From Anaerobacillus sp. (GTDB taxonomy: Bacteria; Bacillota; Bacilli; Bacillales; Anaerobacillaceae), in assembly GCA_007118195.1 (NCBI GenBank), contig SKSA01000089.1, positions 1-6,718 of the forward strand: a stretch of DNA of 6,718 bases, read 5' to 3'. Made by a program: the position numbers and the translations under genes. The notes beneath the pieces are model-generated. The model had not been told where the DNA came from. It did not search any database and worked only from the letters and a program-made list of their open reading frames with translations. Shown piece by piece: positions 1 to 6,372 of the stretch (positions are counted from its first letter, which is position 1; the number at the start of each line of letters is the position of its first letter).

Positions 1-1622
1 GTTTGTTGGTGGTAAGCAATTTCATCGTCGATTAATTGTATAAACGTCTCTCTAATTTCAAACGGAGCAGTTGATAAGTAATTCCACTTTGGTTTTTCAC
101 TAAAACCGCTTAAATAGTTGAAAAAATTTGTAGCATCAATGCCAAACTTTTCGTCACACGTTAATAGCCCCATATCCGTATAAAGTTTAGCAGTAGAATC
201 ATTGTAATTTCCTGTTCCTAAATGAACAAACCGGTGGATATCGTCTTTATCATGGCGAACGATTAATGTGATTTTACTATGTGTCTTTAACCCAGTGATT
301 CCGTAGATAACATGTACCCCAGACTTTTCTAATTTTTTGGCCCATTGAATATTATTTTCTTCGTCAAAACGTGCTTTTAACTCTACAAGAACAGTGACTT
401 GTTTTCCATTTTCTGCTGCTTGAGCTAATGCGTGAATAATCGGAGAATCACCACTAACGCGATATAATGTTTGTTTGATCGCTAAAACATTAGGATCCTC
501 TGCCGCAGTAGAAATAAAATCGATAATCGGTTGAAAAGATTCATAAGGATGGTGTAAAAATATATCTTTCTTTTGGATGGCTTTATAAATATTTTCTTCA
601 TTCGCTAAATCTTTGGGAGGATGTGGTATTAAAGCTTTGTTCATTAAATAATCATGCTCTGATCCAATCAGCGAATAAAATTTAAATAAAAATGTTAAGT
701 CAAGAGGACCATTAAACGAGTAAACATCATGCTGTTTTAACTCTAATACGTCTAATAAAAAAGTCAGTACTTGATTTGACATTTTCCCTCCTTGCATTTC
801 TAGGCGAACGGCCGCACCCCATTTCCGTTTCTTTAATTCTTTTTCGATTTCTCGTAGTAGGTCTCTAGCACCTTCTTCATGTAACGTCAAGTCGGCGTTT
901 CTTGTAATACGAAAAGACGATACGTTTAAGACATTGAAGCCACTAAATAATTTATAAATGAAATGGCTAATCACATCTTCAAGTAAAATAAACTGGCTTT
1001 TACCGTTTGCTGATGGAATCGGAATAATACGGTTTAGGACGCTAGGTACTTGAACGATCGCTAACTTTTCTTTATTTCCAGCCTGCTCTTTTAATAGAAC
1101 GGCTAAGTTTAAACTTTTATTCAAGAGCATCGGAAAAGGACGATACGCATCAATGGCCATAGGTGTTAGTACTGGTAATATATATGTTTCAAATCGTCCT
1201 TGTAAAAATTGAAGTTGTTCACTGTTGCATTCTTCAATGGCTAAAAACTGAAAACCTTCATGATAAAGCATCGGTAGTAGTGTCTCTGTATATAAATCGT
1301 CTTGCAATTTAACAATTCTATGGGTTAAGTTCGCTATTTTATCAATTTGTTGTCTAGGTGTTAACCCAGCTTTATTTTCTGGCTTATTAAAGCCTGCTTT
1401 TACTTGATCCTTTAATCCTGCAACTCTCACCATAAAAAATTCATCAAGATTCGAACTGAAAATGGCTACAAATTTAAGGCGTTCTAATAACGGGTTTTGT
1501 TCGTCTATCGCTTCTTCTAATACTCTTTCGTTAAACTTGAGCCAGCTTAACTCTCTGTTATTGTAAAAATGAGGGTTATTCATATCGATGTAATTATTTA
1601 AAGAGTTTGATCGCTTTTTCAT
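1..1622 (-). CDS. ppk: Polyphosphate kinase 1, 3' end cut by the window edge
   Basis: PPK1 reversibly transfers the terminal phosphate of ATP to a growing inorganic polyphosphate chain. I translated the minus strand from the ATG at 1622-1620 and found an open frame of 540 codons to the window edge. Visible motifs: RELSWLxFNxRVL at residues 23-34 and SSNLDEFFMVR at 56-66 (N-terminal domain), IKQTLYRVSGDSPI at 382-395, ELKARFDEENN at 414-424, KTHSK at 446-450, and GTGNYND at 469-475. His448 in KTHSK matches the phosphorylated histidine of the family (His435 in E. coli PPK). The family is about 690-720 residues long, so roughly a quarter is missing, including the second conserved histidine region. 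The start is supported by AGAAAGGT at 1631-1638, 8 bases upstream; Met14 is in frame but has no ribosome site. The gene is 60 bases downstream of ppx on the same strand with no evident terminator between them, so they are probably cotranscribed. The family call is secure. Confidence 0.97.
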   Translation of the reverse strand, partial: MKKRSNSLNNYIDMNNPHFYNNRELSWLKFNERVLEEAIDEQNPLLERLKFVAIFSSNLDEFFMVRVAGLKDQVKAGFNKPENKAGLTPRQQIDKIANLTHRIVKLQDDLYTETLLPMLYHEGFQFLAIEECNSEQLQFLQGRFETYILPVLTPMAIDAYRPFPMLLNKSLNLAVLLKEQAGNKEKLAIVQVPSVLNRIIPIPSANGKSQFILLEDVISHFIYKLFSGFNVLNVSSFRITRNADLTLHEEGARDLLREIEKELKKRKWGAAVRLEMQGGKMSNQVLTFLLDVLELKQHDVYSFNGPLDLTFLFKFYSLIGSEHDYLMNKALIPHPPKDLANEENIYKAIQKKDIFLHHPYESFQPIIDFISTAAEDPNVLAIKQTLYRVSGDSPIIHALAQAAENGKQVTVLVELKARFDEENNIQWAKKLEKSGVHVIYGITGLKTHSKITLIVRHDKDDIHRFVHLGTGNYNDSTAKLYTDMGLLTCDEKFGIDATNFFNYLSGFSEKPKWNYLSTAPFEIRETFIQLIDDEIAYHQQ

Positions 1623-1682
1623 AAAAATCAACCTTTCTAAAATGATCAAATTGGTTGCTTTAACGAAGCTTAATTAATAATA

Positions 1683-3224
1683 CTAATCAAAGCGACGGAA
1701 CATTAAATCGACACGTTTCTTTAAGGATTTTTCAAGGTGCTTTTTATATTTTTGTGCTTGTAATTGCTCAAAATAAGGCTCAGATGTAAATGAAAGAGAT
1801 AATTTAATTTCATTATTTGTAGTTATTTCGACTACTTTTAATTTTGATATTACTTTTCGTCCGGTTCGATTTAATGCATATGAAAATTTTAGCATGGCAC
1901 CTAAAAGTTCTAACTTAGCAATATCATCCTTTTTTAGCCGATTTTCATAAGGTTGAATATAAGAATGTAATACGTTTTTCGATTTGAAAGAAGCGATTAA
2001 GGCAATTTTTAACCGTTCTGTATGTGTTAAACCTTCAATCGATTTATTTGTTAAGATATAAAAAGTATGTTCGCTACTTGTTTCAGGATTAATAAATTCA
2101 CCGATATAAAGAACTCGACAACTTAATAAGAGCAAGCGTAAATCTTCCTCAGTTAATTCAAGAGTAGTGTGTTCTTTTAGCTCATAATATAGCTGAGTTA
2201 CGATGTTAGAAAGGTATTTTACTTGATCAGTGTTGATTTCATATTCATGAGATAATTGATAAAAACTTTCTTCGACAACATTCGGAAACTGCTGTACATT
2301 GGATTGAAGTAAAAGTTCTTCGTAAAATAATCCATCCCTTAGACCTTTATTACTCATAATAAACTTGGTCGAGGTTGTAACTTCCATTAAAGTGCAGATC
2401 GCTTCTGCTGCAGGAATGATAATATCAGTTCGGTCTTTAGAAAGCCCTTCAACCATTTCTCTCTGTTTGTAAGACATTTTTTTTAATTCATTAGAAATAT
2501 CGTTAATCGATTCGAAACTTATTTCATATTGGTGGAGACCACGAAGCGGATAATTGATTTTTCGTTGATGTACTAACGAAAGGTTTCGAGCGCTTCCACC
2601 GATACCGATAAGCGGAACATTGTCATTGTTACATAGCCATTTTAATGATTGAAACTGTTCTTGTAAAAAAGATTTAAGTGCAAGTAGCTCATCTATTGTT
2701 GGAATTTCACTATTAATAAAACGTTGTTTTAATGTAATAGCCCCAAAAGGAAAGCTATGATAGTGCATTAGTTTTCTTTCTTTAAATAAGGTGATTTCCG
2801 TACTTCCGCCACCTATATCGATCGTTATACCGTCTATAATATTTGTTGAGTTTGTAACGGCCAAATAGCCAAAAAATGCCTCTTCATATTCTGATAAAAC
2901 TCGAATTGAGAAGTCGGTAGTATCATTAACAGTTTTTAAAATTTGTTCTTGATTTTTAGCTTGCCTAATCGCTGCTGTTGCAACACACTTTAGCTTCGTT
3001 ATTTTATATGTACGTGTGACCTCTTGGAAATATTTTAAAGATTGTAACAGTTTAGAAATGCCATCTTTGGTTAAATAGCCATTCTCATCTAAATGAGTAC
3101 TAAGTCTGGCAACTATTTTTAAATTTTGTACTTCTTTATAATAGCCCCTTTGGTCAAGCTTAAATATAACGAGACGAATGGAGTTTGATCCTATATCAAT
3201 AAGAGCGATATTTTTATTATCCAT
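1683..3224 (-). CDS. ppx: Exopolyphosphatase, Ppx/GppA family
   Basis: The 513-residue protein belongs to the ASKHA-fold Ppx/GppA family, which releases terminal phosphate from polyphosphate; some members hydrolyse pppGpp instead. Visible: the first phosphate loop DIGSNSIRL at residues 10-18, EYEEAFFGY at 112-120 with the probable catalytic glutamate (E114 or E115), the second phosphate loop DIGGGSTEI at 136-144, GIGGSARNLS at 207-216, KDRTDIIIPAA at 263-273 and LRDGL at 295-299. Residues from about 310 onward form the helical C-terminal region that is HD-like in long family members; about 510 residues matches the long PPX type rather than the 300-residue short type. The start ATG follows a full AGGAGG (3229-3234) at a short 4-base spacing. 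Being first in an operon with ppk favours exopolyphosphatase over pppGpp phosphatase, but sequence alone cannot exclude the latter activity. Confidence 0.93.
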   Translation of the reverse strand: MDNKNIALIDIGSNSIRLVIFKLDQRGYYKEVQNLKIVARLSTHLDENGYLTKDGISKLLQSLKYFQEVTRTYKITKLKCVATAAIRQAKNQEQILKTVNDTTDFSIRVLSEYEEAFFGYLAVTNSTNIIDGITIDIGGGSTEITLFKERKLMHYHSFPFGAITLKQRFINSEIPTIDELLALKSFLQEQFQSLKWLCNNDNVPLIGIGGSARNLSLVHQRKINYPLRGLHQYEISFESINDISNELKKMSYKQREMVEGLSKDRTDIIIPAAEAICTLMEVTTSTKFIMSNKGLRDGLFYEELLLQSNVQQFPNVVEESFYQLSHEYEINTDQVKYLSNIVTQLYYELKEHTTLELTEEDLRLLLLSCRVLYIGEFINPETSSEHTFYILTNKSIEGLTHTERLKIALIASFKSKNVLHSYIQPYENRLKKDDIAKLELLGAMLKFSYALNRTGRKVISKLKVVEITTNNEIKLSLSFTSEPYFEQLQAQKYKKHLEKSLKKRVDLMFRRFD

Positions 3225-3228
3225 AAAA

Positions 3229-3304
3229 CCTCCTAAAAAATTAAGAAATAAGTTATTATTTAAATTTAATCATACTATAATGAAAATGGCAGTTCGTTTT
3301 ACAA
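3229..3304 (-). promoter_or_regulatory. Leader and weak candidate promoter of ppx-ppk
   Basis: Upstream of ppx on the minus strand, TATAGT (plus-strand positions 3274-3279) fits a sigma-A -10 box in 5 of 6 bases. TTGTAA (3299-3304) fits a -35 box in 4 of 6, but the 19-base spacer is longer than usual. AGGAGG at 3229-3234 is the ribosome site. I see no convincing pair of PhoP-type direct repeats here, so phosphate control is not supported. The exact promoter is uncertain; an alternative -35 (TTGTCA, 3332-3337) has no good -10 partner. Confidence 0.25.
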
Positions 3305-3331
3305 AAAATACATAGTCGTGTATACTACCAA

Positions 3332-3362
3332 TTGACAAATCGGAATCGTTCTTAAATATATT
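3332..3362 (+). promoter_or_regulatory. Candidate promoter of znuC-znuB-zur
   Basis: A perfect sigma-A -35 hexamer TTGACA lies at 3332-3337. The best -10 match is TATATT at 3357-3362 (5 of 6), with a long 19-base spacer; AATATA at 3355-3360 gives a 17-base spacer but matches only 3 of 6. The zinc-operator candidate at 3337-3357 lies between the two elements, where a bound repressor would block RNA polymerase. Transcription from here would give a leader of about 100 bases before znuC. Confidence 0.5.
3337..3357 (+). promoter_or_regulatory. Candidate Zur operator (one good half-site, one degenerate)
   Basis: The Bacillus Zur box has the core TCGTAATNATTACGA with AT-rich flanks. Here the left arm reads AAATCGGAAT, matching the consensus arm at 9 of 10 positions. 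The right arm, GTTCTTAAAT, matches only 4 of 10. The site overlaps the znuC promoter and the operon encodes Zur, so an operator is expected about here. The assignment rests on one strong arm plus context. Confidence 0.45.
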
Positions 3363-3371
3363 TGATAAAAA

Positions 3372-3442
3372 ATGGAAAAGCGCACTTTTTACTGCCAGAA
3401 CATTTGCATGTCGTCGCTAGGCAGGCACTCTCCGCTTTTCAT
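3372..3442 (+). repeat. Nested inverted repeat in the znuC leader, possible dispersed palindromic repeat
   Basis: Three nested arms can pair. GAAAAGCG (3375-3382) pairs with CGCTTTTC (3433-3440), extendable by two pairs past a bulged G. CTGCC (3392-3396) pairs with GGCAG (3420-3424), extendable by AG/CT past a bulged A3419. ACAT (3400-3403) pairs with ATGT (3408-3411) around a TTGC loop. No T-run follows, so this is not an intrinsic terminator. Its GC-richer composition differs from the AT-rich flanks. I have a recollection, which I cannot check here, that similar sequences recur in intergenic regions of Bacillaceae genomes and give spurious small reading frames. It could instead be an RNA leader structure. 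I see no clear target-site duplication. Confidence 0.6.
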
Positions 3443-3455
3443 AGTATCTTTCAAT

Positions 3456-3460
3456 GGGGG
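3456..3460 (+). promoter_or_regulatory. Ribosome binding site that sets the znuC start
   Basis: GGGGG lies 9 bases before the ATG at 3470. The alternative in-frame TTG at 3362 lacks such a site and would translate the leader repeat, so the ATG is preferred. Confidence 0.75.
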
Positions 3461-3469
3461 ATCATTATT

Positions 3470-4243
3470 ATGGTAAATGAAGAAGAAAATTATGTCATTA
3501 ATATTCAAAACTTATCTTTTCAATATGGGACTAGAGCGGTTTTAGATAATATTAATTTAAAAGTGAAGGAGGGGGCATTTCTTGGTTTAGTTGGGCCCAA
3601 TGGATCGGGAAAATCTACACTAATCAAGTGTATTTTAGGACTGCTTCAACCGACAAAAGGTGAGATAAGGTTATTTAATCAATCATTAAGCAAGTTTAAA
3701 CAGTGGGATAAAATTGGGTTCGTTTCTCAAAAAGCAAGTAGCTTTAATACAGGATTTCCAGCGTCAGTATTTGAAGTTGTTTCAATGGGGTTATTCGGGA
3801 AAGTTGGCCTTTTTCGTTTCCTGACGAAACAACATAAAGAAAAGGTTAGAGAAGCAATAGAATTAGTAGGGATGACCGAATACATGAAGCAAAATATCGG
3901 TGAACTCTCAGGTGGACAGCAGCAACGTGTTTTTATTGCAAGAGCGTTAGTTAGTGATCCACAATTATTAATTTTAGACGAGCCGACAGTTGGTGTAGAT
4001 ATTAAATCAGTAAATAATTTTTATGCAATGTTATCGCAATTAAATAAAAAAGGTATTACTTTACTTCTGGTCACTCATGATGTCAGTGGAATGACGGATC
4101 ACGTTACAGCTGTCGCATGTTTAAATAAACATTTGCATTTCCATGGAAATACAAAGGACTTCGAGGATAACCATCGTCTTTCTGCGTTTCATGGTCAAGA
4201 GGTTCATATACTTGCTCATAATCACGAAAAGAGAGGGCAATGA
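3470..4243 (+). CDS. znuC: Zinc ABC transporter ATP-binding protein ZnuC (AdcC type)
   Basis: This 257-residue cytoplasmic ATPase powers zinc import through the neighbouring permease. Visible motifs: Walker A GPNGSGKST at residues 42-50, Q-loop glutamine at 87 (FVSQK), ABC signature LSGGQ at 146-150, Walker B LLILDE at 166-171, D-loop region VGVD at 174-177, and switch histidine H203 (VTHD). All catalytic elements are intact. The C-terminal tail from residue 221 is rich in histidine (HLHFH at 221-225, then H235, H241, H246, H250, H252), which fits a metal-transport ATPase. The frame stays open upstream to a TTG at 3362, but those 36 codons come from the inverted repeat and match no ABC family N-terminus. 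The stop is one base before znuB. Zinc rather than manganese is inferred from the linked zur gene; the ABC family itself handles both. Confidence 0.92.
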   Translation: MVNEEENYVINIQNLSFQYGTRAVLDNINLKVKEGAFLGLVGPNGSGKSTLIKCILGLLQPTKGEIRLFNQSLSKFKQWDKIGFVSQKASSFNTGFPASVFEVVSMGLFGKVGLFRFLTKQHKEKVREAIELVGMTEYMKQNIGELSGGQQQRVFIARALVSDPQLLILDEPTVGVDIKSVNNFYAMLSQLNKKGITLLLVTHDVSGMTDHVTAVACLNKHLHFHGNTKDFEDNHRLSAFHGQEVHILAHNHEKRGQ

Positions 4244-4244
4244 T

Positions 4245-5078
4245 ATGGAAATGATTTCTGTATTTCTTCAGTATGAGTTTTTGCAAAATGCTTTTTTTTC
4301 AGGAATAATGGTAGGTTTTCTTGCTCCTATTTTAGGCGTTTTTTTGGTGGTTCGTCGTCTTTCTCTCATTGCTGATGCGTTAAGTCATGTAACGTTATCA
4401 GGGATAGCTTTTAGCCTATTGCTAGGTAAACATGTTCTATTTTTTGCTACTCTTAATCCATTATATTTAGGAATTGCCTTTTCTGTTGCAGGAGCCCTTC
4501 TTATTGAACAACTACGAACCGTTTACAAAACCTATCAAGAGCTTTCGATCCCAATTATTCTTTCTGGTGGTATAGGTCTTGGGGTTGTGTTTATTTCTTT
4601 AGCAGACGGATTTAATACGGATTTATTCAATTATTTATTCGGTAGCGTAATTGCTGTTACTCGTTCAGACTTATGGACGATTACTATTATTACGGTTGCT
4701 GTTACGGCCTTATTAATTATTTTTTATAAAGAGCTTTTCTTTTTATCTTTTGATGAAGAACAAGCGATCGTTTCAGGTGTGAATAAACGGCTCGTACATC
4801 TTATTTTTATAATTATGGTTGCTCTCGTCATTGCATCTTCAATGAGAATTGTAGGAATATTACTTGTTAGTTCTTTAATGACTTTGCCAGTAGCTGCTAG
4901 TATGCGTATTGCTAAAGGCTTTAAACAAATGTTTTTATTTGCAATTTTATTTGGACAGTTATCTGTCATTATAGGTTTAATAAGTGCGTATCATCTAAAT
5001 TTAGCCCCTGGTGGTACAATTGTAATGACAGCTGTTATAATATTACTTATTACAATTATAATTAAGCGAAATAGATAA
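4245..5078 (+). CDS. znuB: Zinc ABC transporter permease ZnuB (ABC-3 family)
   Basis: The 277-residue integral membrane protein forms the zinc channel of the transporter and couples to ZnuC. Its sequence is strongly hydrophobic, with about eight likely membrane segments (approximately 14-36, 50-61, 65-88, 103-121, 141-161, 184-215, 226-250, 255-273). It shows ABC-3 features: VVRRLSLIADALSHVTLSGIA at about 35-55 and a cytoplasmic loop SFDEEQAIVSGV at 168-179 that probably contacts the ATPase. The length matches the family (about 270-290). I chose the ATG at 4245 because GAGAGGG (4231-4237) lies 7 bases upstream and only one base separates it from the znuC stop, implying translational coupling. 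The frame extends upstream inside znuC, but those codons are out-of-frame znuC sequence. A second ATG at 4251 is possible. Confidence 0.93.
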   Translation: MEMISVFLQYEFLQNAFFSGIMVGFLAPILGVFLVVRRLSLIADALSHVTLSGIAFSLLLGKHVLFFATLNPLYLGIAFSVAGALLIEQLRTVYKTYQELSIPIILSGGIGLGVVFISLADGFNTDLFNYLFGSVIAVTRSDLWTITIITVAVTALLIIFYKELFFLSFDEEQAIVSGVNKRLVHLIFIIMVALVIASSMRIVGILLVSSLMTLPVAASMRIAKGFKQMFLFAILFGQLSVIIGLISAYHLNLAPGGTIVMTAVIILLITIIIKRNR

Positions 5079-5126
5079 TACTTCATAATTTATTTGAAAG
5101 GTCATCTAAGTAGTTAATTTGCACAT

Positions 5127-5133
5127 GGGGGAG
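5127..5133 (+). promoter_or_regulatory. Ribosome binding site of zur
   Basis: GGGGGAG lies 7 bases before the ATG at 5141 and only 4 before an in-frame TTG at 5138, so the ATG is the likelier start. The 62-base gap after znuB shows no terminator and no clear promoter of its own, so zur probably reads through from the znuC promoter. Confidence 0.75.
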
Positions 5134-5140
5134 TTAGTTG

Positions 5141-5551
5141 ATGGATGTCACAAAAGCATTGTTGCTATTGAAAGAAAAAGGGTACAAGCATACTGGGAAA
5201 CGAGAACAAATGCTACAGCTTTTTTCAGAAGAAAAAAGATATATTGCTGCCAAGGATGTTTTGGAAGCGATGCAAAATAATTATCCTGGCTTAAGCTTTG
5301 ATACGATTTACCGAAATTTATCTACATTTGTGGATTTAGGTATATTAGAAATGACTGAGCTAGATGGTGAGAAGAAATTTCGCTTTAGTTGCTCTACAGA
5401 TGAGCATCACCATCACATCATTTGCTTGAAATGTGGAAAAACAAAACATATTCATTTATGTCCGATGGATCAGCTAAGTAGAGATAAGAACGACTTTAAA
5501 ATTGTCGGTCATAAATTTGAAGTTTATGGTTATTGCAGCGAATGTATATAA
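5141..5551 (+). CDS. zur: Zinc uptake regulator Zur (Fur family repressor)
   Basis: The 136-residue protein is a dimeric zinc-sensing repressor that shuts off zinc uptake genes when zinc is plentiful. The N-terminal winged helix covers about residues 1-80, with the recognition-helix segment SFDTIYRNL at 52-60. The C-terminal metal and dimer domain has two CxxC pairs, C95/C98 and C132/C135, for structural zinc. Likely sensory ligands are C84, the HHHH run at 89-92 and H124; C84 lies where B. subtilis Zur has a sensory-site cysteine. Wording such as YPGLSFDTIYRNLS and CPMDxL closely resembles B. subtilis Zur from memory, setting it apart from Fur and PerR. The protein ends one residue after the last cysteine, slightly short of the usual 140-150. 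Third in an operon with znuC and znuB, it very likely represses that operon and thus itself. Confidence 0.95.
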   Translation: MDVTKALLLLKEKGYKHTGKREQMLQLFSEEKRYIAAKDVLEAMQNNYPGLSFDTIYRNLSTFVDLGILEMTELDGEKKFRFSCSTDEHHHHIICLKCGKTKHIHLCPMDQLSRDKNDFKIVGHKFEVYGYCSECI

Positions 5552-5573
5552 GTTCAAAAACTTCGATTTTCTC

Positions 5574-5604
5574 AAAAAAACTCGCCAGTCGGCGAGTTTT
5601 TTTT
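5574..5604. terminator. Bidirectional rho-independent terminator between zur and the yqfW-like gene
   Basis: A GC core CTCGCC (5581-5586) and GGCGAG (5591-5596) encloses the loop AGTC, flanked by seven A on the left (5574-5580) and eight T on the right (5597-5604). It therefore works as a stem plus T-run on either strand. On the plus strand it ends the zinc operon 22 bases after the zur stop. On the minus strand it ends the yqfW-like gene, whose TAA stop (5605-5603) overlaps the base of the stem. Confidence 0.92.
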
Positions 5605-6172
5605 ATCTCTTCCAATTATTTACCCATTCAGCAGCTTCATTCCAGTTTTTAACCCTTACCACTTGTTTCGGAATAGGGTCTTGGTTATAAGGGGTATCCA
5701 TAAGAATAACGGGGATGTTGCACTCTTCTGCAATATCACAAGCATTATCATGTTTATCTTCAAAAAATATATCGATATTATGCTTTTTAACTGCTTTTAA
5801 TTTATCGTGTTGACCTAAAAGTTCGATATGGTGATAAGGAATATTATTTTTTTGAAACCATGTTTTGGTCACGTCGAACAAATGATTACCACGAGCACTA
5901 ATATAAGTGAAGTGGTGTAAATCTTTCCAATGATCTAAAGCCTCAGTGAAATAATTAGCAATCTTTGCATTTGAATAAATAATTGGCTCATGATCCTTCA
6001 TCCATTCCCAAAATTGTTCCGTAGTAATATCTAGTAAAACTGTTAAGTCATATTGAGTAATATCATTTAATGAAATATTTTTATTGAAGTGTTTGTTTAG
6101 ATAAGGGATAAAGGTTGTAGGACAAGTAACCGTTCCGTCAATATCAAGGCCTAACCGTATTTGTTCTCTCAT
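5603..6172 (-). CDS. yqfW: Putative 5'(3')-nucleotidase, HAD superfamily (YqfW-like)
   Basis: The 189-residue cytoplasmic protein is a HAD-fold phosphatase of the 5'(3')-deoxyribonucleotidase-like group; its true substrate is not known to me. HAD motifs are complete: motif I DIDGT with nucleophile D10 and acid/base D12, motif II serine S92 in YISARG, motif III lysine K124 in GQHDKLKAV, and motif IV acidic residues in FFEDKHDNA (E138, D139, with D142 nearby). Residues about 20-75 form the small helical cap. It resembles B. subtilis YqfW, which I recall as the neighbour of zur. A GTG at 6181 is in frame but lies inside the ribosome site TAAGTAGGTGA, so the ATG at 6172 is the real start. It converges on zur and shares its terminator. 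No promoter is convincing upstream. A link to zinc or nucleotide salvage is not shown. Confidence 0.87.
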   Translation of the reverse strand: MREQIRLGLDIDGTVTCPTTFIPYLNKHFNKNISLNDITQYDLTVLLDITTEQFWEWMKDHEPIIYSNAKIANYFTEALDHWKDLHHFTYISARGNHLFDVTKTWFQKNNIPYHHIELLGQHDKLKAVKKHNIDIFFEDKHDNACDIAEECNIPVILMDTPYNQDPIPKQVVRVKNWNEAAEWVNNWKR

Positions 6173-6177
6173 TGTTG

Positions 6178-6188
6178 TCACCTACTTA
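6178..6188 (-). promoter_or_regulatory. Ribosome binding site that sets the yqfW-like start
   Basis: Read on the minus strand, TAAGTAGGTGA matches the ideal 16S complement TAAGGAGGTGA in 10 of 11 bases and ends 5 bases before the ATG at 6172. The in-frame GTG at 6181-6179 is part of this site and cannot be the start it serves. Confidence 0.85.
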
Positions 6189-6270
6189 TATAATGTTTAA
6201 TACTTTTTCAATAATACTATAGTCGTACACTTACTGGATAAAAATCATTACTTAAATACCGACTATTCTA

Positions 6271-6276
6271 TATTAT
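6271..6276 (+). promoter_or_regulatory. Possible sigma-A -10 box in the yqfW/yqfX divergent spacer
   Basis: TATTAT fits a -10 hexamer in 5 of 6 bases, but the sequence 17 bases upstream (TTACTT, 6248-6253) is a poor -35. The 206-base spacer is very AT-rich, so chance matches are common. This is reported only as a weak candidate. Confidence 0.15.
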
Positions 6277-6315
6277 ACCATAAAAGCACATTCCTTAATT
6301 TGAAATCATTAACAT

Positions 6316-6344
6316 CTATATTGCAGCTTTTGAGTGTAATACTA
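6316..6344 (+). promoter_or_regulatory. Candidate sigma-G (forespore) promoter of the yqfX-like gene
   Basis: CTATA at 6316-6320 fits the sigma-F/sigma-G -35 pattern GHATR in 4 of 5 bases. After a 17-base spacer, AATACTA at 6338-6344 fits the -10 pattern CATHHTA in 6 of 7. Transcription would start near 6351, leaving a leader of about 28 bases. I recall yqfX being listed as a forespore gene in B. subtilis, which agrees, but I cannot confirm it here. Confidence 0.35.
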
Positions 6345-6367
6345 AAAATGCTCCTGAAAAAGAAAGC

Positions 6368-6372
6368 GAGGG
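6368..6372 (+). promoter_or_regulatory. Ribosome binding site of the yqfX-like gene
   Basis: GAGGG lies 6 bases before the ATG at 6379. An in-frame ATG at 6373 directly abuts the site and is therefore a poorer start. Confidence 0.75.

Noticed and set aside
1623..1682. Terminator or separate promoter between ppx and ppk
   Set aside because: Only a weak GCTT/AAGC pairing and a TTAATTAA palindrome are present; there is no GC stem with T-run and no good -35/-10 pair.
3225..3361. PhoP box upstream of ppx
   Set aside because: Single TTTACA-like and TTGACA-like words occur but not as properly spaced direct repeats, so phosphate-starvation control is not supported.
3372..3442. Riboswitch or T-box reading of the znuC leader fold
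   Set aside because: I see no conserved T-box sequence, specifier stem, or known metal riboswitch core, and no terminator/antiterminator pair.
4104..4286. 60-residue minus-strand reading frame
   Set aside because: It lies antisense to the end of znuC and the start of znuB, has no ribosome site or recognisable motif, and is explained by the real genes.
4724..4969. 81-residue minus-strand reading frame
   Set aside because: It is fully antisense to znuB, a clear membrane permease; its composition mirrors hydrophobic codons of the real gene.
5502..5690. 62-residue plus-strand reading frame
   Set aside because: It runs through the zur 3' end, the terminator and antisense to the yqfW-like gene, so it cannot be a normal gene.
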